From contig CM060838.1 in NCBI GenBank assembly GCA_030762175.1, positions 18,273,501 to 18,337,500 on the forward strand: a stretch of DNA of 64,000 nucleotides, in the 5' to 3' direction. The notes beneath the pieces were generated by a model. That model was not told the DNA's origin, ran no database searches, and saw only the letters and a program-made list of their open reading frames with translations. Below, piece after piece: positions 11,570 to 24,480 of the stretch; the stretch's first letter is position 1, and the number at the start of each line of letters is the position of its first letter. This stretch comes from Metallyticus violacea. Its lineage: Eukaryota; Arthropoda; Insecta; Mantodea; Metallyticidae. The translations under genes were made by a program, and so were the position numbers.

Positions 11570-14500
11570 AAATATATATTACTAAATGCACAAGTTTAGG
11601 AAAGCTTGTTGCTATAATATATAACACTGCCTGCATAGAATAGCGTAAACGTCTGTTTACACTATAGAGCTTTTAACAAGTTACACCATCGTTATTAGGT
11701 ACTATATTTGTAAAACGATCGTAATATACCATAGAATTCAAAGCGAAAGCGTAGAATATGACATTTTTCTTAGAAAGATGTTACCTCGCTTACATTTCAG
11801 CATGTTGCATAAACATCAGGCGATGCCTGATATTGGTCGTTTTCTGGAAATTCCAAATCGATCACACACTCGAATTGTTTAGAAAGCGGAAATGTGTAGT
11901 GTTTAAAAGCTGAATTGGAGGGAGATATATAACTTCGGAACACACGTCAATTGTCCCAAGTCTGGGAATTATACAACACAAGAACTATCAGGCAGGATAC
12001 ATGTACTGCGGATCCATATATCGTAATGCTGTGACTGCAAGATTATCTTATGTACACACTCTGTCCAGAATATACCCGAAGTATGGCTCTGGAACCTCTG
12101 CAGAGATCAAGAACAATTTACACTTTCTGCATTACTTTTCTTTTCCTAACCGTAATTATACCATGTCTGTATTCTACTAAAATTACCCAACAGATGGAAA
12201 TGAAGAATGCAACTCTGTTTATTACCCTTTTAGAGAATGAAAATGGAATGAGAAAATTTTCAAAGCACACCTATCTTCATTTTGCCTGAAATTAAGTACC
12301 GGGGGGAGTCAAAGTAATAGTAATATTTTTATTTTATTAAATTACTTAGGAATGATTAGAATTTGGCGTGCATCCAGAAACCGTTTCTTACCTTGTAGTC
12401 ATCAGGCGGCAGAAAATGATATTTGCATGAAGTTAAGACGAACAGCTATGATAGATTACTCATTTCCTAAGGTGAAACGTCTATTTGCATTTATCAATAG
12501 CTAAGAATGTTTATGGGGAACGCACAGTGAATGTCATTTGTTAAAATTGGGTTCAATGTTGCCAAAAAAATATACATTAAAATGTCCGCAAATCTTGGAA
12601 GAAAAAAAAATGTCCCCATGTTCTCCCATTGGGAAAAATTTAATTCTCAAATTATTTTAATAGATATAAAATTTTATACATTATAATAAAGCAGCATTAA
12701 GAGCTATATAACAAATACTTTTCCTAGTCAACCATATATTGCAAGAATATTGGCTGTAGAGAAGAGAAATGCATCTAATATTTTAAACATAATTTTGTTA
12801 CTACAATGCAATATGCAAATACTTTAATCTATTACTACGCATAATAAGTAGAGCCGTAGAGTCATGGTAAACATCGCAATTACTGTACAAGGATTAGGCT
12901 TAATGCCATTTCTAGGTCTTGACAACCTCATATGAATCATTCGAGATTAGTTCCATTCATTACCTATAGATGACCATATTAAATATATAAAAACTTCCCA
13001 AATATTCTCTCCCATTTTCTCGTTTTTAAAATTTCTGCACAAAAGGCATGTTACAATAACCGATATAAATATCACGAAGCGAGAAAATGAACTAAACTGA
13101 CACCAAAATATTTTTAGGATGACATCGCAACAAAATGCCTGTAAGAGCATATGAAGTGTTGTTAGACCAAGAAGTTGATGCAGCGACGACCTCTGAGTTA
13201 GCACCTTGAAGTAGATGTGATTGCTAGATATATTGTCAGCTTTATATTTGAGCACAGATTTAAGAAACCAATAACTGAAATCCGTGATCATTTGTATCTC
13301 AGCTTATGCACGAAGCCAAGTGAGAAAGACATTTTTGTGTAAGTTATTCTGAGGTTGCACAGTCTTTAGAACTTGGTCGACTATCGATCTACTATAGAGT
13401 GGTAACATTTATATTATTAATAATGCACCCTCTTTGTCGTGATGCACGCCTGCGTGCCCTATATAAATTGCATATGCCTGCATACATTACAAAATCTAAT
13501 TATGAGGAAAACTTTACAGTCCGTCAGGATTTCGGGATGCTCTCACAAAGGAAAGGAACCACAATATGGATAAGAATACGCAGTCACAAAAACATTGGCA
13601 GCGATGAGTCTGTGAAGCAGCTGAATGAACTAAATGAACTTAATGAACTTAAAATGAACATTTTGCATTAGCAACCATCTACAAACATAGTTGTTATTGG
13701 GGACTATGAACTGTTCTATACAGGCAATAAAAAGCATTTATCCGCCCCTAACACGAAAACTGTCCTGGGAACCTGGGCCTATTGTGTCAGTACAAATATT
13801 TCATTAAATGGACTAGAGACGGAGTTGACTATGGTGATAATGATAATGGTAGGACCTGTTTCTACTATAAATAGAAAAACGAGAGAATTCGAAAGCGTGC
13901 ATCCCATTTAACCACCAGTCAGTGAAACGATAACGCTGGAATCTGTTCGATCGGCCGTTACGTGTTTGGTTAGCGACTGGAACGTAAGATAAGTCACAGT
14001 AAACATATTTATCAAGTGATTTAGTGTTTGCTGGAAATTCTCGATTTAAAAATGAACTGCCAGCTGCAACATTAATCTCACCCAGAGAGAGAGAGAGAGA
14101 GAAGGAGCGACAGTCAGGAAAGATGATTTAGACGATTTGCCCCGAAGATGTCCATCCCTTTCTCACAGCATCCTGAATCTTCACAAAGTGAAAAAGAAAT
14201 GTTTCAATCTATGATCTGTAACATCAAGATCCGAGATCTAAGTTAAGTATTTTTACTGCATCTTAGAAAAGTTCCAATCACTAAATTTATTCTAGCTAAT
14301 CTCAAGAGCAAAATAATTAGTTCAATATCCTTATGGATTGGTATTTGTAGGAATAGTCCTTGTTTTTATGGCACTATAGTCTTTAATTTACCCTCCCTAT
14401 GATTTATACTTAAAAGGCCTTCTGTCTAAACAAGAATAAAGTGTACCTAAAGAACTACAATGGAAAAAGGATAAAAATCAAAGTGCATACTTAAAGAAGA

Positions 14501-14596
14501 AAATGGATGAGTAACAATGGATAAAAGCTAAGCAAGTACAACTTTTGAATTAAAAAAAAAAAACTTGATTGCATTTGAAATGTCGTATGATTCCGT
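11570..14596. other. No recognised gene; AT-rich unassigned DNA
   Basis: The longest open frame (114 codons, minus strand, 12947-13291) matches nothing I recognise and is within chance expectation. There is a 9 bp imperfect tandem (aatgaactt, about four units) near 13623-13660 and a (GA) run at 14083-14102. Confidence 0.5.
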
Positions 14597-14608
14597 AAGC
14601 CCTGAGGA

Positions 14609-14869
14609 TTGATTGATTGATTTATTTATGGACGCTCTTTAACATCTCACATCATCAGCGTCCCATTCAACTCGGGGCGTGAAATGGCCGACAAATTTTG
14701 CTCAGAGGCCTCTCTTTCAGACTTGAGGTTCTTTTTCGTGCCGTAAATGTACGACACGGGACCCACGGCTTTACTTCCCTTCGGAAGGAAGCCATACTTA
14801 GGATTTTTACGCCCCGAAAAAATCCATCGGTCCTGGTCGGGTTTGAACCCGCGATCTTGGGTGTAGGAA
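14609..14869 (-). repeat. SINE1 copy, 5'-truncated, with duplication
   Basis: The minus-strand copy's head stops after the B box half (ggtttgaacccgcgatcttg on +), so the A box is missing. A direct repeat still flanks the truncated unit: aagccctgagga at 14597-14608 and aagccccgagga at 14870-14881 (11 of 12 match). The truncation therefore happened during insertion rather than later. Confidence 0.93.
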
Positions 14870-15199
14870 AAGCCCCGAGGAGGGTGTGAATGATGGTCCT
14901 ATTGATCAAAACGATATCACGAAAAAGGATTCCTTTATCGTCTTTGGAAATGTTTATTAATGCTATTTAAGTTATGTCCAGAATGTGGACAGCCGTAACT
15001 TCAGTAAAACCTAAAGCAAGAGCCGAAGGACATAAACTAACATGGCGATCTCATGAAATTAATAGACAATCTTCTCCAAGTGTTGTTTATTGCCACTGCA
15101 AATAAAAGACTTCGCGGATTCTTTTGGTGTACAGTTTTTGGAAAAGTCATTTTTTTACAGAATTGTGAAATCTCTGATTGCTTCTGATATAAAATTGTC

Positions 15200-15223
15200 A
15201 AAAAAAAAAAAAAAAAAAAAAAA
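15200..15223. repeat. Poly(A) run
   Basis: A run of 24 A. No element body is recognised directly attached to it. Confidence 0.8.
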
Positions 15224-15632
15224 GTAAACCGTGCAAACGCCAACAAATTCAAATGTGGGTAAAGTATGGTTGTCTGGGAAACGGAGAGTATGGCAGTCCT
15301 GGATTATCTGCCAAATATGTCACTTACAATGCAATGGACGTCCATAGTGGGAAGGGAAAAATGACTTTGTCCTTCAAAACGAACTTTATTTGAGTTAGAG
15401 AAATCAGGGTGTGATATGCCTTCACTCCTAACTATTATCTCATTGTCAATTATGTTCGTATTTTTCGGTTCAAACATATGCTTTATTCTAAACCTCCTGC
15501 TACACGAGATTACATGAAAAGTTGCAGGTGTTTTAATATGCTGCGCAAACTAACCAAAAATCCTTGCGTTGCACTCCTTCCAGCGATATGACTCAAGTGA
15601 CGTCATCGCCTGGGAAGACAGCTATAAAAAGC

Positions 15633-15858
15633 AGTTTATTTTATTTATTTAAGGACGCTCTTTAACATCTCAGGTCGTCAGCGTCCCATCCAATTCTGGG
15701 TTGAAACGATCGATAAAGTTTGCTCAGAGGCCTCTCCTTTCAGGCTTGAGATTCTTTTACTTGCCATAAATCTACGCGACCTATGGCTTTACTTCCCTTA
15801 CGCCCTAAAAATGCATCGACCCTGACCAGGTATGAACCTACGACTTTGAGTCTACCAG
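15633..15858 (-). repeat. SINE1 copy, diverged, 5'-truncated
   Basis: The tail tttatttatttaaggacgct and the body blocks (tcagaggcctctcctttcag, ctttacttcccttacgccct) are recognisable on +. An internal deletion removes the aagtatggcttcc block. The head stops near cgactttgagtctaccaggt, before the A box. Confidence 0.85.
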
Positions 15859-16107
15859 GTATTAAATAGCTGTAACAGTTCCAGAAGTAACAACGTCACA
15901 TTTAATAAATTATTTAATGAAGAAAGATGTACAGAAGTATGGTCAATGGTGATATTCAAATGCAAGTGTAACCCCACGCGCAGCAGAGAACTACAGGGGT
16001 ATATCACTATAATATGAGTTAAGTAAAGTATACTGCAAGATTCCATATGATCGATTAGGGGGACGAGTTAGCGAATATAAAAAAAAATATCTGCGTATTA
16101 AGCAGGT

Positions 16108-16705
16108 TTCATGAGAGGGTTTTCTACAGTGGATAATATATTCGTTTTTAAGACGTAATAAATAAAAAAGGGGGGTTAAATTATTCAGCTTATTTGTTGA
16201 TTTTAAAATAGCCTTAAACAGTGTTCGAGAGATGCTCTGTGGGTAAAGAAAGGCTCCCCAACAAAAAGATAACAGCTCTGATGCAGATATACAGCAATGT
16301 GAAATTGTTGTTAAGACAGATCTAAGCAGTACATCGCAATTTAGATCAGTCAGTAGAGGAGTTTGTCAGGGATGTGTTCTATCTCAGTTACTGTTTAATC
16401 TATTTATAAATGATATCTCGGATGCCCGGTTAGCGGAGGAAATGAATGCCTTAAAATGGACGGTACATTCCTGTACTTTTGTATGTTGACAAACTAATTC
16501 TTTTATCTCTAAAATAACATGGTTTGCAGAAAGGCATTCGCATCCTAAAAGATTATTGCCTGAAATGAGGCAATGAATGTTAACAAGGCCGAAACAAAGT
16601 CTTTTAAAAATAGCTACGTATATGGGAGAGGTGAAAATGGTACTACAGTGGGCAAGAAATACAAAAAGTTAAAAAAAAAAGTTATTTAGGAATAACCTTT
16701 AATTA
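16108..16705 (+). pseudogene. LINE (non-LTR) reverse transcriptase fragment
   Basis: Reverse-transcriptase motifs appear in order despite frameshifts. STVDNIFVL lies at about 16123-16149. LFVDFK (motif A, with its catalytic Asp) is at about 16190-16207. GVCQGCVLSQLLFNLF and NDIS (motif B) are at 16358-16414. YVDK at 16482-16493 stands where the catalytic YxDD box belongs, so the second Asp is changed to Lys. YLGITF (motif E) is at 16683-16700. This is the palm domain of an apurinic-endonuclease-type LINE ORF2 as found in arthropods; the exact clade (Jockey, CR1, R1) cannot be fixed by eye. Endonuclease and C-terminal parts are not seen. Confidence 0.87.
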
Positions 16706-16869
16706 TAAAGCACGAGTACAACTAAATGAGTTACTACTTTTCTGACTCGTGTTCCAAGATATACCAGTAGATACACTACAGAGGATATACATTCACTCTA
16801 CAGCCCAAAACGATGGTGCTATATTTGGCATCTGGTATCATCTATAGCATTTAGCGCGAAGTGTGGCTT

Positions 16870-17115
16870 AGTCTGCCTGCATTAGTTTAAGTCAATATTT
16901 CACCCTTGTTTTACTATTAACAGCATATTCAAAACAACCCACCTCCCTCGTGACCTCCCACAGTTTGAAGTTCCTTTGGGGAGCCCGAGAATCCTTTTCC
17001 AAAACTCGACTTGAATTTTATTTACATGTTCGGCTCTCCCCCAGATAACATTTATTTTACAAGTTAGGATGTTGCCAGTGAAAAGGGCGGAAGTCGTTTT
17101 AGAGTTCAAAGTCAT
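16870..17115 (-). pseudogene. LINE ORF2 thumb/C-terminal fragment, opposite strand
   Basis: The minus strand reads IWGRAEHVNKIQVEFWKRIL followed by GLPKGTSNCG. A frameshift then leads to EVGCFEYAVNSKTRVKY, then LKLMQAD. This pattern (IxxxQxxFxKRILGLPKxTxN, then ExG, then YWLK) is typical of the region downstream of the RT in insect LINEs. It faces the RT fragment at 16108-16705, so the two come from separate insertions or a rearranged one. Confidence 0.72.
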
Positions 17116-17643
17116 CCTAAAAGAACTATTAGCATTTGCCCATCATGCGCCCTGTTTCGCAGGTGTTTTTAATTTGATCCATACATCAAAATACATATTC
17201 TTTACGACCATCAATGAAACTCCTATTTTCTCTTCCAATTTCTTCCCAAAGAAGAGCGTATTGAATGAAATAATACGAAGAAAGAGCCTTTGGTCCATTT
17301 ACACTAGGTGTAATTTAAAAACTGAACTGTGCAAGTTATACATGAAAACTAAACTGCTCAACTGAATACCTTGAAACGACGGAGAATACACTCAAAGTAG
17401 CTGATCGCCTAAGCTAAAGGACTGCGTCTCAAATTAGAACAAGCAAATTTGAATTTCGGCTCTCATGTTTTAAAACATCAGGCACATGCAGCTATCTTGC
17501 ACAACCAGCTATAGAAATGCAACACGCAATTGCTTATATAAAGAGAAAGAGGAAGTCTGTGTAAATTCTCTGCTAAAATTGTCACTATAGACGTCTCAAT
17601 TATCACCCAAAGTGAAATAACGCTTCTAGAGGTCAACTTCAAG

Positions 17644-17645
<2 letters not shown>

Positions 17646-17691
<46 letters not shown>
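17646..17691. repeat. (AT)n microsatellite, about 23 units
   Basis: A pure alternating AT run of about 46 bp. Confidence 0.95.
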
Positions 17692-17694
<3 letters not shown>

Positions 17695-17695
<1 letters not shown>

Positions 17696-18690
17696 AAGGG
17701 AACATTTTAAAACATATGAAAATATATTTCCTCATAATCATCAATAACATGCTATAGAAGCATATCCGTTCTGTGATAAATACAAACCGAAAACAGAACT
17801 AGAACACCTATGTAAGGGAGAAGATAATCGATGTTTCACAAGAACTGTATCTTTGTTACAGTATGTAACTGAACATAATCTTAAAGCAACATTCAGTGAA
17901 ACTGAGAGGTTAGTAAGAGTGCAAATGACAACTTCAGAAGCAGGAGGTAAAAACCTTTCTCCATAGAATCATGCCAAAGGAAAGATTAATTGCGTTAGCT
18001 ATGCAGCCCAAAGATAATTTCATCAACAATTTACAGAACTTCAATGAAGTTGTCATCAATAAGTTTGCCGTTTTAAAAGGGAGAAGGGTGAACTATACAT
18101 ACAATATCTACATTAGCTAAGTCCACCTGTTATAGTCTAATGAAAATTTAAGCTGTACCTGAAACGATAATATGGCAGAAAGTAGTTTGTGTGTATCTGG
18201 TATGTGAGTGTGAGAGAGAGAGAATCCCCGACTGGAAACCTCAGGGACCGCTAGTACTTAGCAGTTCTATACATGCAAATTTACCCTTAAAGTTAAAAGT
18301 TTCCATGGAGTCTACTCTTATACACCCAGGTCTCAACATTATTGACAGCTGTTGGAAGACGTTTGGCATTACTGTGGTACAATAAAAAACTGATTGAAAT
18401 GATCTAGAAATGTTGAATAAATAAAGGAATAAATATCCAGAAGAAGAAGTGAGATAGAAAAATTGGGGAGAGGGTAGCAGAATACTAAATAAGCATATTT
18501 CACTATAAAAATACTTTTTAAGCTATGTAAGATTCACCTTCCATAATTATCTAACATAAAAAGAGCTGGCGTATATAATTTTTAAGGTAATGTTAAGGTT
18601 ATAAAATGTAACAGTGTGTTTCTTTTAGTGTGAACTTTACTTTTAACATACATATCATGTGAATCAAATATTCAATTTTTAAATATAAAA
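17695..18690. other. No recognised gene; AT-rich unassigned DNA
   Basis: No repeat family or protein motif was recognised. Confidence 0.5.
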
Positions 18691-18704
18691 TATGTAAGAC
18701 TGTT

Positions 18705-19006
18705 GATTTTATGTTGAATTACTTTATTTACGGACGCTCTTTAACATCTCAGGTCATCAGCGTCCCATTCTATTCAGGGCGTGAAACGGTCGACAAATTT
18801 TGCTCAGAGGCCTCTTCTTTCAGACTGGAGGTTCTTTTTCGTGCCGTAAATGTACGACATGGGACCCACGGCTTTACTTCCCTTCCGAAGGAAGCCATAC
18901 TTAGGATTTTTAAGCCCGAAAATATCCATCGATCTTGGCCGGGTTTGAACCCACGATCTTGGGTTTAGAAGGCAAGTATGGTTATCATTACACCACCTGC
19001 ACCGAC
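18705..19006 (-). repeat. SINE1 copy, full length, perfect 14 bp duplication
   Basis: A complete minus-strand copy from the tail (ttactttatttacggacgct on +) to the tRNA-like head (tacaccacctgcaccga). The perfect direct repeat tatgtaagactgtt flanks it at 18691-18704 and 19007-19020. The B box reads GGTTTGAACCC on +. This is one of the best-preserved copies and a good reference for the family. Confidence 0.96.
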
Positions 19007-19153
19007 TATGTAAGACTGTTCCAAAATATTTAGTTATATGACAATTTTATATACTGCGATTTCTAATGTGCAAAAGAAATCAAATATTAACATTTTATAG
19101 AATGAATATATCCAGTAAACAGTTTTGAATCCGAGACCGAATTATTGCCCTTT

Positions 19154-19156
<3 letters not shown>

Positions 19157-19193
<37 letters not shown>
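19157..19193. repeat. Poly(T) run, 37 nt
   Basis: An uninterrupted run of T. No element body could be attached to either side. Confidence 0.9.
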
Positions 19194-19199
19194 CATGCT

Positions 19200-22100
19200 T
19201 AAGACTCCTTCTTTCATCATTACGGAATATTTGAAAGAGATTGAGGTCTAAACTTTATTTTTTGCCAATGCTTGATAAGGGACTTATCATAAAAAATATA
19301 TGAGCTGGCCAAACAGAAATAATTGCTAATGCATCGCAATATAATATGACCTAATATGACCTAATATCCCTTGTTTATTTGCCGATGAATTTCTGCCATA
19401 AATGTAGGGGTTTTAAAACGCTGTACCCTCGTTAAATGCCTACTGAAATTGAAAGTAATTGCTGCGGAGAGATGCGCTCTCTTCTAAAGTCCACACCAGA
19501 CAGGAAATGCGATTTGCTCCAGCTGCGCACGGAAATAATTCTAACTGGCAATTACATTTAGGAAATCGCGAGGAGTTAAGACTCCGGAAGGACATTTGGC
19601 GAAAATGTTTTCATCTAGGGAACATATGATAAAGACCATACCCCTTACTCGCTGGTTCAATTGAGCACAGTAATTTCAAACAGCTGGCACCGTTCCTGCC
19701 GTTTTACAGCGATCAACAGCAAGCTACATAAAATGCTCACAAGCTGGAACGAAAGTGTTTTTAATTTCCCCAAAGGTTAATAACTTTTTCCAAAAAAAGA
19801 ATAATTTACTTACATTTAATTATGTGATGTATTTTTATCCTTTTTCTATTAATATTAACAAACTCCTATTATGTTGTTAGTCTCCCTGTTACTGCAGTCC
19901 TGCATCCACTTGCTCCTACATAAGGACATAAGTGGGGGCCTATTATTACATAATAGCTAAACGTGGGGGAGGGGGCGAATAAAAAGACACCAGTATAAGT
20001 CTGATGCGAACTAGGGCATATGACCTTAGAGGGAGGGGTTACAGTTTGTGGCTGCAATGCAGAAACCTGTAGTTGTTTACATAGGAACACTAGGCAGAGT
20101 TCAGATTGAGTTACACTGTATGGTTAATGCAAAGTCAACTTCGCATCCATGGTAGAAAATGTTTCATCACTAATGATTACCTAGAGAAAAGCGTTGAAGA
20201 TAATAAAAAACTGCTGGTCAAAAATTGCAACCTTTCACGGGTTTATAATAGTCATTTGGAAATTATGTGTCTTCTAGTTCGGTTGTTTGACGGGGCCGTT
20301 GAGAACCTTCACGTCTGTATCTTTGTCCTTTCTCGTTTCACTGATCTTATGTTCGTTTCGCTGTGAACGCTTTTCGTCCAACAAGAGCTCCAAGTTCTCG
20401 GAGTGACATCCTGCACTCTCAGTACGGCACAATTCTACCTTGATCAATTTCATTTATCTGCTGATATTGCTGCTTGCTATTTTCGAGAGTCAACTTCGTC
20501 CCTTCTGAGAAAATGTGGGGGTTGCAATTTTAATGCCCAGCATTGATTACACTGATGCTCGGTTTCTGCTCAGCTTTACATCTTTAGATTATACTCAAGC
20601 TTGGTCTCAATCTTGGGAAACGTTCTTTTGTACAAGCAGTTAAAACCAAACAAGCTAATAAGTCACCTGGCTTCAGTATTGAATATTTATTTTCGGGCAA
20701 CATCTTACAGTCCTAGGCGTTATTGTTGGAAATCTAACAGCTCTGTAATGCTTTTCATAAGATTCGGTGCAAGGGAGGTGCAACTTTATGTTAATCGTCG
20801 ATGATCCCATCAGGCATTAGCAACGTTGTCCAGTTCGCATATTACGCTTCGTTACTGGCCTGCTGTATGAGCTTAAAAATGTCGCAGCTTAGAAGTTATT
20901 AAAGAAACGCCTTTATTTCTTCCCAAATTGGTAAAACATAAATTTCGTCCTCTTAACGGTAATTTTGAACTAAAAGTGTCTATCTGAAGCTCGTCATTCA
21001 TTAACTGTTAACACAAGTTCAAAACATTTCAAAGGTATAAGTGATGATAACCTACATGATGTAGTGCGTCAGTATTCGGTATTTACAAAGCTATTGTGCT
21101 AATAAGTCGTTAGAATGCTGCATTACTAAGGTTTAATTCTAAAGTGATGCTATTTGAGGTTCGTTATTCTGAAGAAAAAAAAATCCTGAAAAGTTTTCCA
21201 AAGCACTGCCTCCTTTAGAAGTGCTATACAAAGTCTATTGAATAAATTTGTAATCATAGGTACAGTGTTGAACAAAACATGTTCTCGAAGATGAACTGTT
21301 ATACAGGAGGGAAATTGGAGCCGACCTAAAGCGTTCGCTATGAAAAATCAGTAGCTAAACTTGCACAACAGACAACATCTTTACAGCTTCTGCAAGAAAT
21401 GCAACAAAGTTACTAAAGATCATACCAGTGTTCGTGTTTTGCGAGGAGGTGATCCGGTTCAAAGATTGAATTATTACAACAGGTTTCTAAATGAACATGA
21501 AATAAGGAAGTTTCATTTGATGAACTTAGACGACTCAAAGACAATTTATTCTTGCAACATGCAGCTTGTATACGAGCGGAAGGAAAATACTTTCAACATC
21601 TACAGTATGGTAAGGTTAATTATCCATTTGTACTTTGGGCGTTGTAGGGAGTATTTCACCGGGTGATGCTCAACTGTCGTCTGGTAGTCAGATGCGGTGC
21701 TAAAGCAGCCATATGTATTAATTCCTCTGTGGTCATTTTATGTGGGAGGTTTATCAAACCGCCGCACACACCTCTGTCGGGAGAGTTAGACGAGGGCCTC
21801 TTCAGCCGGTTTTTGAGGTCCCTGGTTGCTCTCACGGTTACCACAGTGGTCTCAGAGCTCATACGTTCCGGCCAGATATTACTCCAACAGGCAATCCTCT
21901 ACTCCCAATTGAGTAGATAAGAGTATTGACGCCATTTTTACAATAAAACAGATTGTAGAAGATGAAGCATGAAGCACTCCTAAATATCATTTTCACTAGA
22001 CCATAATGTCATTTATTAACTCCTACGAATAAATACGTTCTTGAAATCGTTGGCGAATATATTATTAGTATTTCCTATTCCATTACTTTACTTGGTTTCA

Positions 22101-22664
22101 AAAGTATACGAGTCTTAACTTTTTAAAAAATTACAGAAGTCTGGGTGACGACAAAAATTTAAAGTTAAATAGCATAAATCAATTACTTTCCAAGCACATT
22201 AGTGAAAATATTACATATATCTCCATATGCAGTTCAACATTTTAACATAAAAGACTTTTTTTAAGCTTAGCTTATTTTTTTTATCTCTTAAAATAGGATT
22301 TAATTTAAGTCAATTTCATGATAAATGATTCAACTGAAAACGAAACCCTCATATTACAGAATTTCTCTCTCCTAATTCTTATTTTTCATGAAAAGACTGG
22401 TAGTTATATTACCTAGAAAAGCAATTGATAATATATATACTTTGAATTGTTAATACTTACAATGCACTCCCTTGCAATGTTCCACAGGTTGTCCTCGTTT
22501 CCGAACACACGCTAATTGCAAGCCGTGAACAAAATACAATTATTTTATATTATTTTGCGTACAGAAATGAAAACCACAAGCTGCTAGCAGGTCTCTACGG
22601 ATCACTCTCTTGTAAAGGTTGTTTCAACTACGTTTGGTTCTTTAGTTCTAATGTGGAATGGGAC

Positions 22665-22697
<33 letters not shown>

Positions 22698-23715
22698 TTT
22701 TCCACTTTCCAAAATTTTTGCAGGTTAACGTTCAACAGTTCGTTCTTGCTATTGCTGGATATTTTGAGTTCGGCAGATTCGGAGGACAGTTCTTCAGGGA
22801 TTCATGTCTCGATCGCGACACATTTTGATCTCACAATTTCTCTATGGTTGCTTCAGAAAGTGGGTTGAGACGAGACGTAACGTTAGCATGGAGTGAGAGA
22901 CGCCACCACTTCTAGATGGTTACGTCGCTGAACTCACTCCCTCACAGTCAGTCTGCAACAAAAAACATACATAAGCAACATTAGTACCGCTTACCAGATC
23001 AAGTATTTAAATAACAGTCTCGCTTACTTTGTCTGAAAATTTGCTGCGCACAGAATATAATAACTGTAATGATATAATAAAGAAATAAAACTAAATGGAA
23101 CAAATGCGTCTTTTGGAAGTCACTGCGTGCCTGGTAACTGCCACGCTTCCCTCTTCCCATATTGCGCACAGCTGTCATTCCCGAAAGCTTAGCACACATG
23201 ACTTTTAGGACGCCCTGTAGAAGTGAATACATGAAACATCTGAACGTTTCAGACAACAGCAAATTAGCAAACATTGAATTAATTACAATAAAATGACATG
23301 TGGGTATGATAACATTAGCTGTGATATTCAAACGTAACAGGACAAAGAATTAGAAAAAGGTCGTACATCAAAACAATTTCCAAGCCTGAAATAACTGCAG
23401 AAAAGTATCGGTTTAACGATTGCATTTAAAACTTTTTTGCACATCACTTTATAGTGGCTAAATATGCGTTATATACTCTGTTATTTGAAGTGTACTTTAT
23501 TGCTTAAACTGTTATGATTTTGTAGAAAATTTTAACGATTATATGGTCATTTTTCATAGGATTAATGTTCAGCTACACACAAATTAGCAGAGCCGAGTTA
23601 CTTCGAATTTAAGTGAGAATGGAATGTTGCTGCTGCAGTGAATCATTGAACCGGGCAAGGCGACCGGTTTGGAAACAATAAAGACCCACTTTAGGTACAG
23701 CATTTGTAACAATTC
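19200..23715. other. No recognised gene; unassigned DNA
   Basis: A 4.5 kb stretch without a recognised element. It includes a 29-nt poly(T) run at 22667-22695. An open frame at 21361-21666 (101 codons, no ATG start) has ordinary composition but matches nothing I know. Confidence 0.45.
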
Positions 23716-23719
23716 TAAT

Positions 23720-23960
23720 ATTATGACGCCCTTGTTTAACAGTTACATCCCTGGCCTTCCCGAAATGTGTCTTCGGTTCAATCCCAGCAGCCGTAAATGA
23801 AAATTTTGCAGACAAAGCAGAGACAGGGCAGGTTTTTCCTGATACTCCGGCTTCATTCCGCCAACTGCTCCATCACCACCGTTATCATCATAATTCGCGA
23901 ATAAATGGCCACACTGTCCTCTTCTTTTCGAGAGCGATCTCCAATTCCTAATTGGCATGT
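23720..23960 (+). repeat. Possible third tRNA-like SINE or related repeat fragment
   Basis: At 23775-23785 the sequence GGTTCAATCCC matches a pol III B box. It is preceded by ctggccttcccgaaatgtgt, which resembles the anticodon-arm region of tRNA-derived SINE heads. It is followed by gacagggcaggtttttcctg and actccggcttcattccgcca, a pattern I associate with arthropod interspersed repeats. Only one copy is in this window and its ends are unclear. Confidence 0.4.
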
Positions 23961-24283
23961 AGGTTGGCATTAGCAATTATAGTTTCTTGCGATTCTTATT
24001 TGATGAACATTCTAAAACAAAGGTCTATAGAAGCAGCCCAGAAATCATCGCAACCCTAGCGAATGGAATTAGCAGAGTGATCAGTGATATAACGCAATCT
24101 GCAGAGTGTTAAACTTTTTGGGATGTTAAGCTTTGCTATAAATTCTAGTAAGGTAGACACTAAACATATGATTTCTTTTTGTAACAGGTATCTCTAATAT
24201 GCTGGCCTCATATATAATTAAAAATTCATACGATTTTCCTCTGATAACTACATCGCCTCTCGAGGAATATCTATATATTTAAT

Positions 24284-24480
24284 AGTTAAAACATTCCGGG
24301 TAGTTTGGCATGGTCCATGCTTTAATATGCTATCATACCTTTCACCAGCATCTGCGGTTAGCATCATCAGTGGACGATGAACAACAACTGACATATAATG
24401 TTAACTGCAGAAATTGGTGAAAGCTATGGTAGTATATTAAATCATGGACCAAGGCAAAAGAGCCCGGATGATTTTAACTG
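24284..24480. mobile_element. Foldback (long inverted repeat) element
   Basis: Two arms of about 80 bp, at 24284-24364 and 24398-24480, are imperfect reverse complements separated by a loop of about 33 bp. Matching blocks include tggtccatgctttaatatgc against tggtccatgatttaatatac (right arm reversed) and ctttcaccagcatctgcggt against ctttcaccaatttctgcagt. The outer ends agttaaaacattccggg and agttaaaatcatccggg also pair. No coding sequence is present. This is typical of a non-autonomous foldback MITE. Confidence 0.75.

Noticed and set aside
12947..13291. 114-codon open frame on the minus strand
   Set aside because: Hydrophobic and AT-driven composition, no motif, and close to chance expectation.
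21361..21666. 101-codon open frame with ordinary composition and a gtaagg after it
   Set aside because: No ATG, no recognised homologue and no supporting acceptor site; kept only as unassigned.
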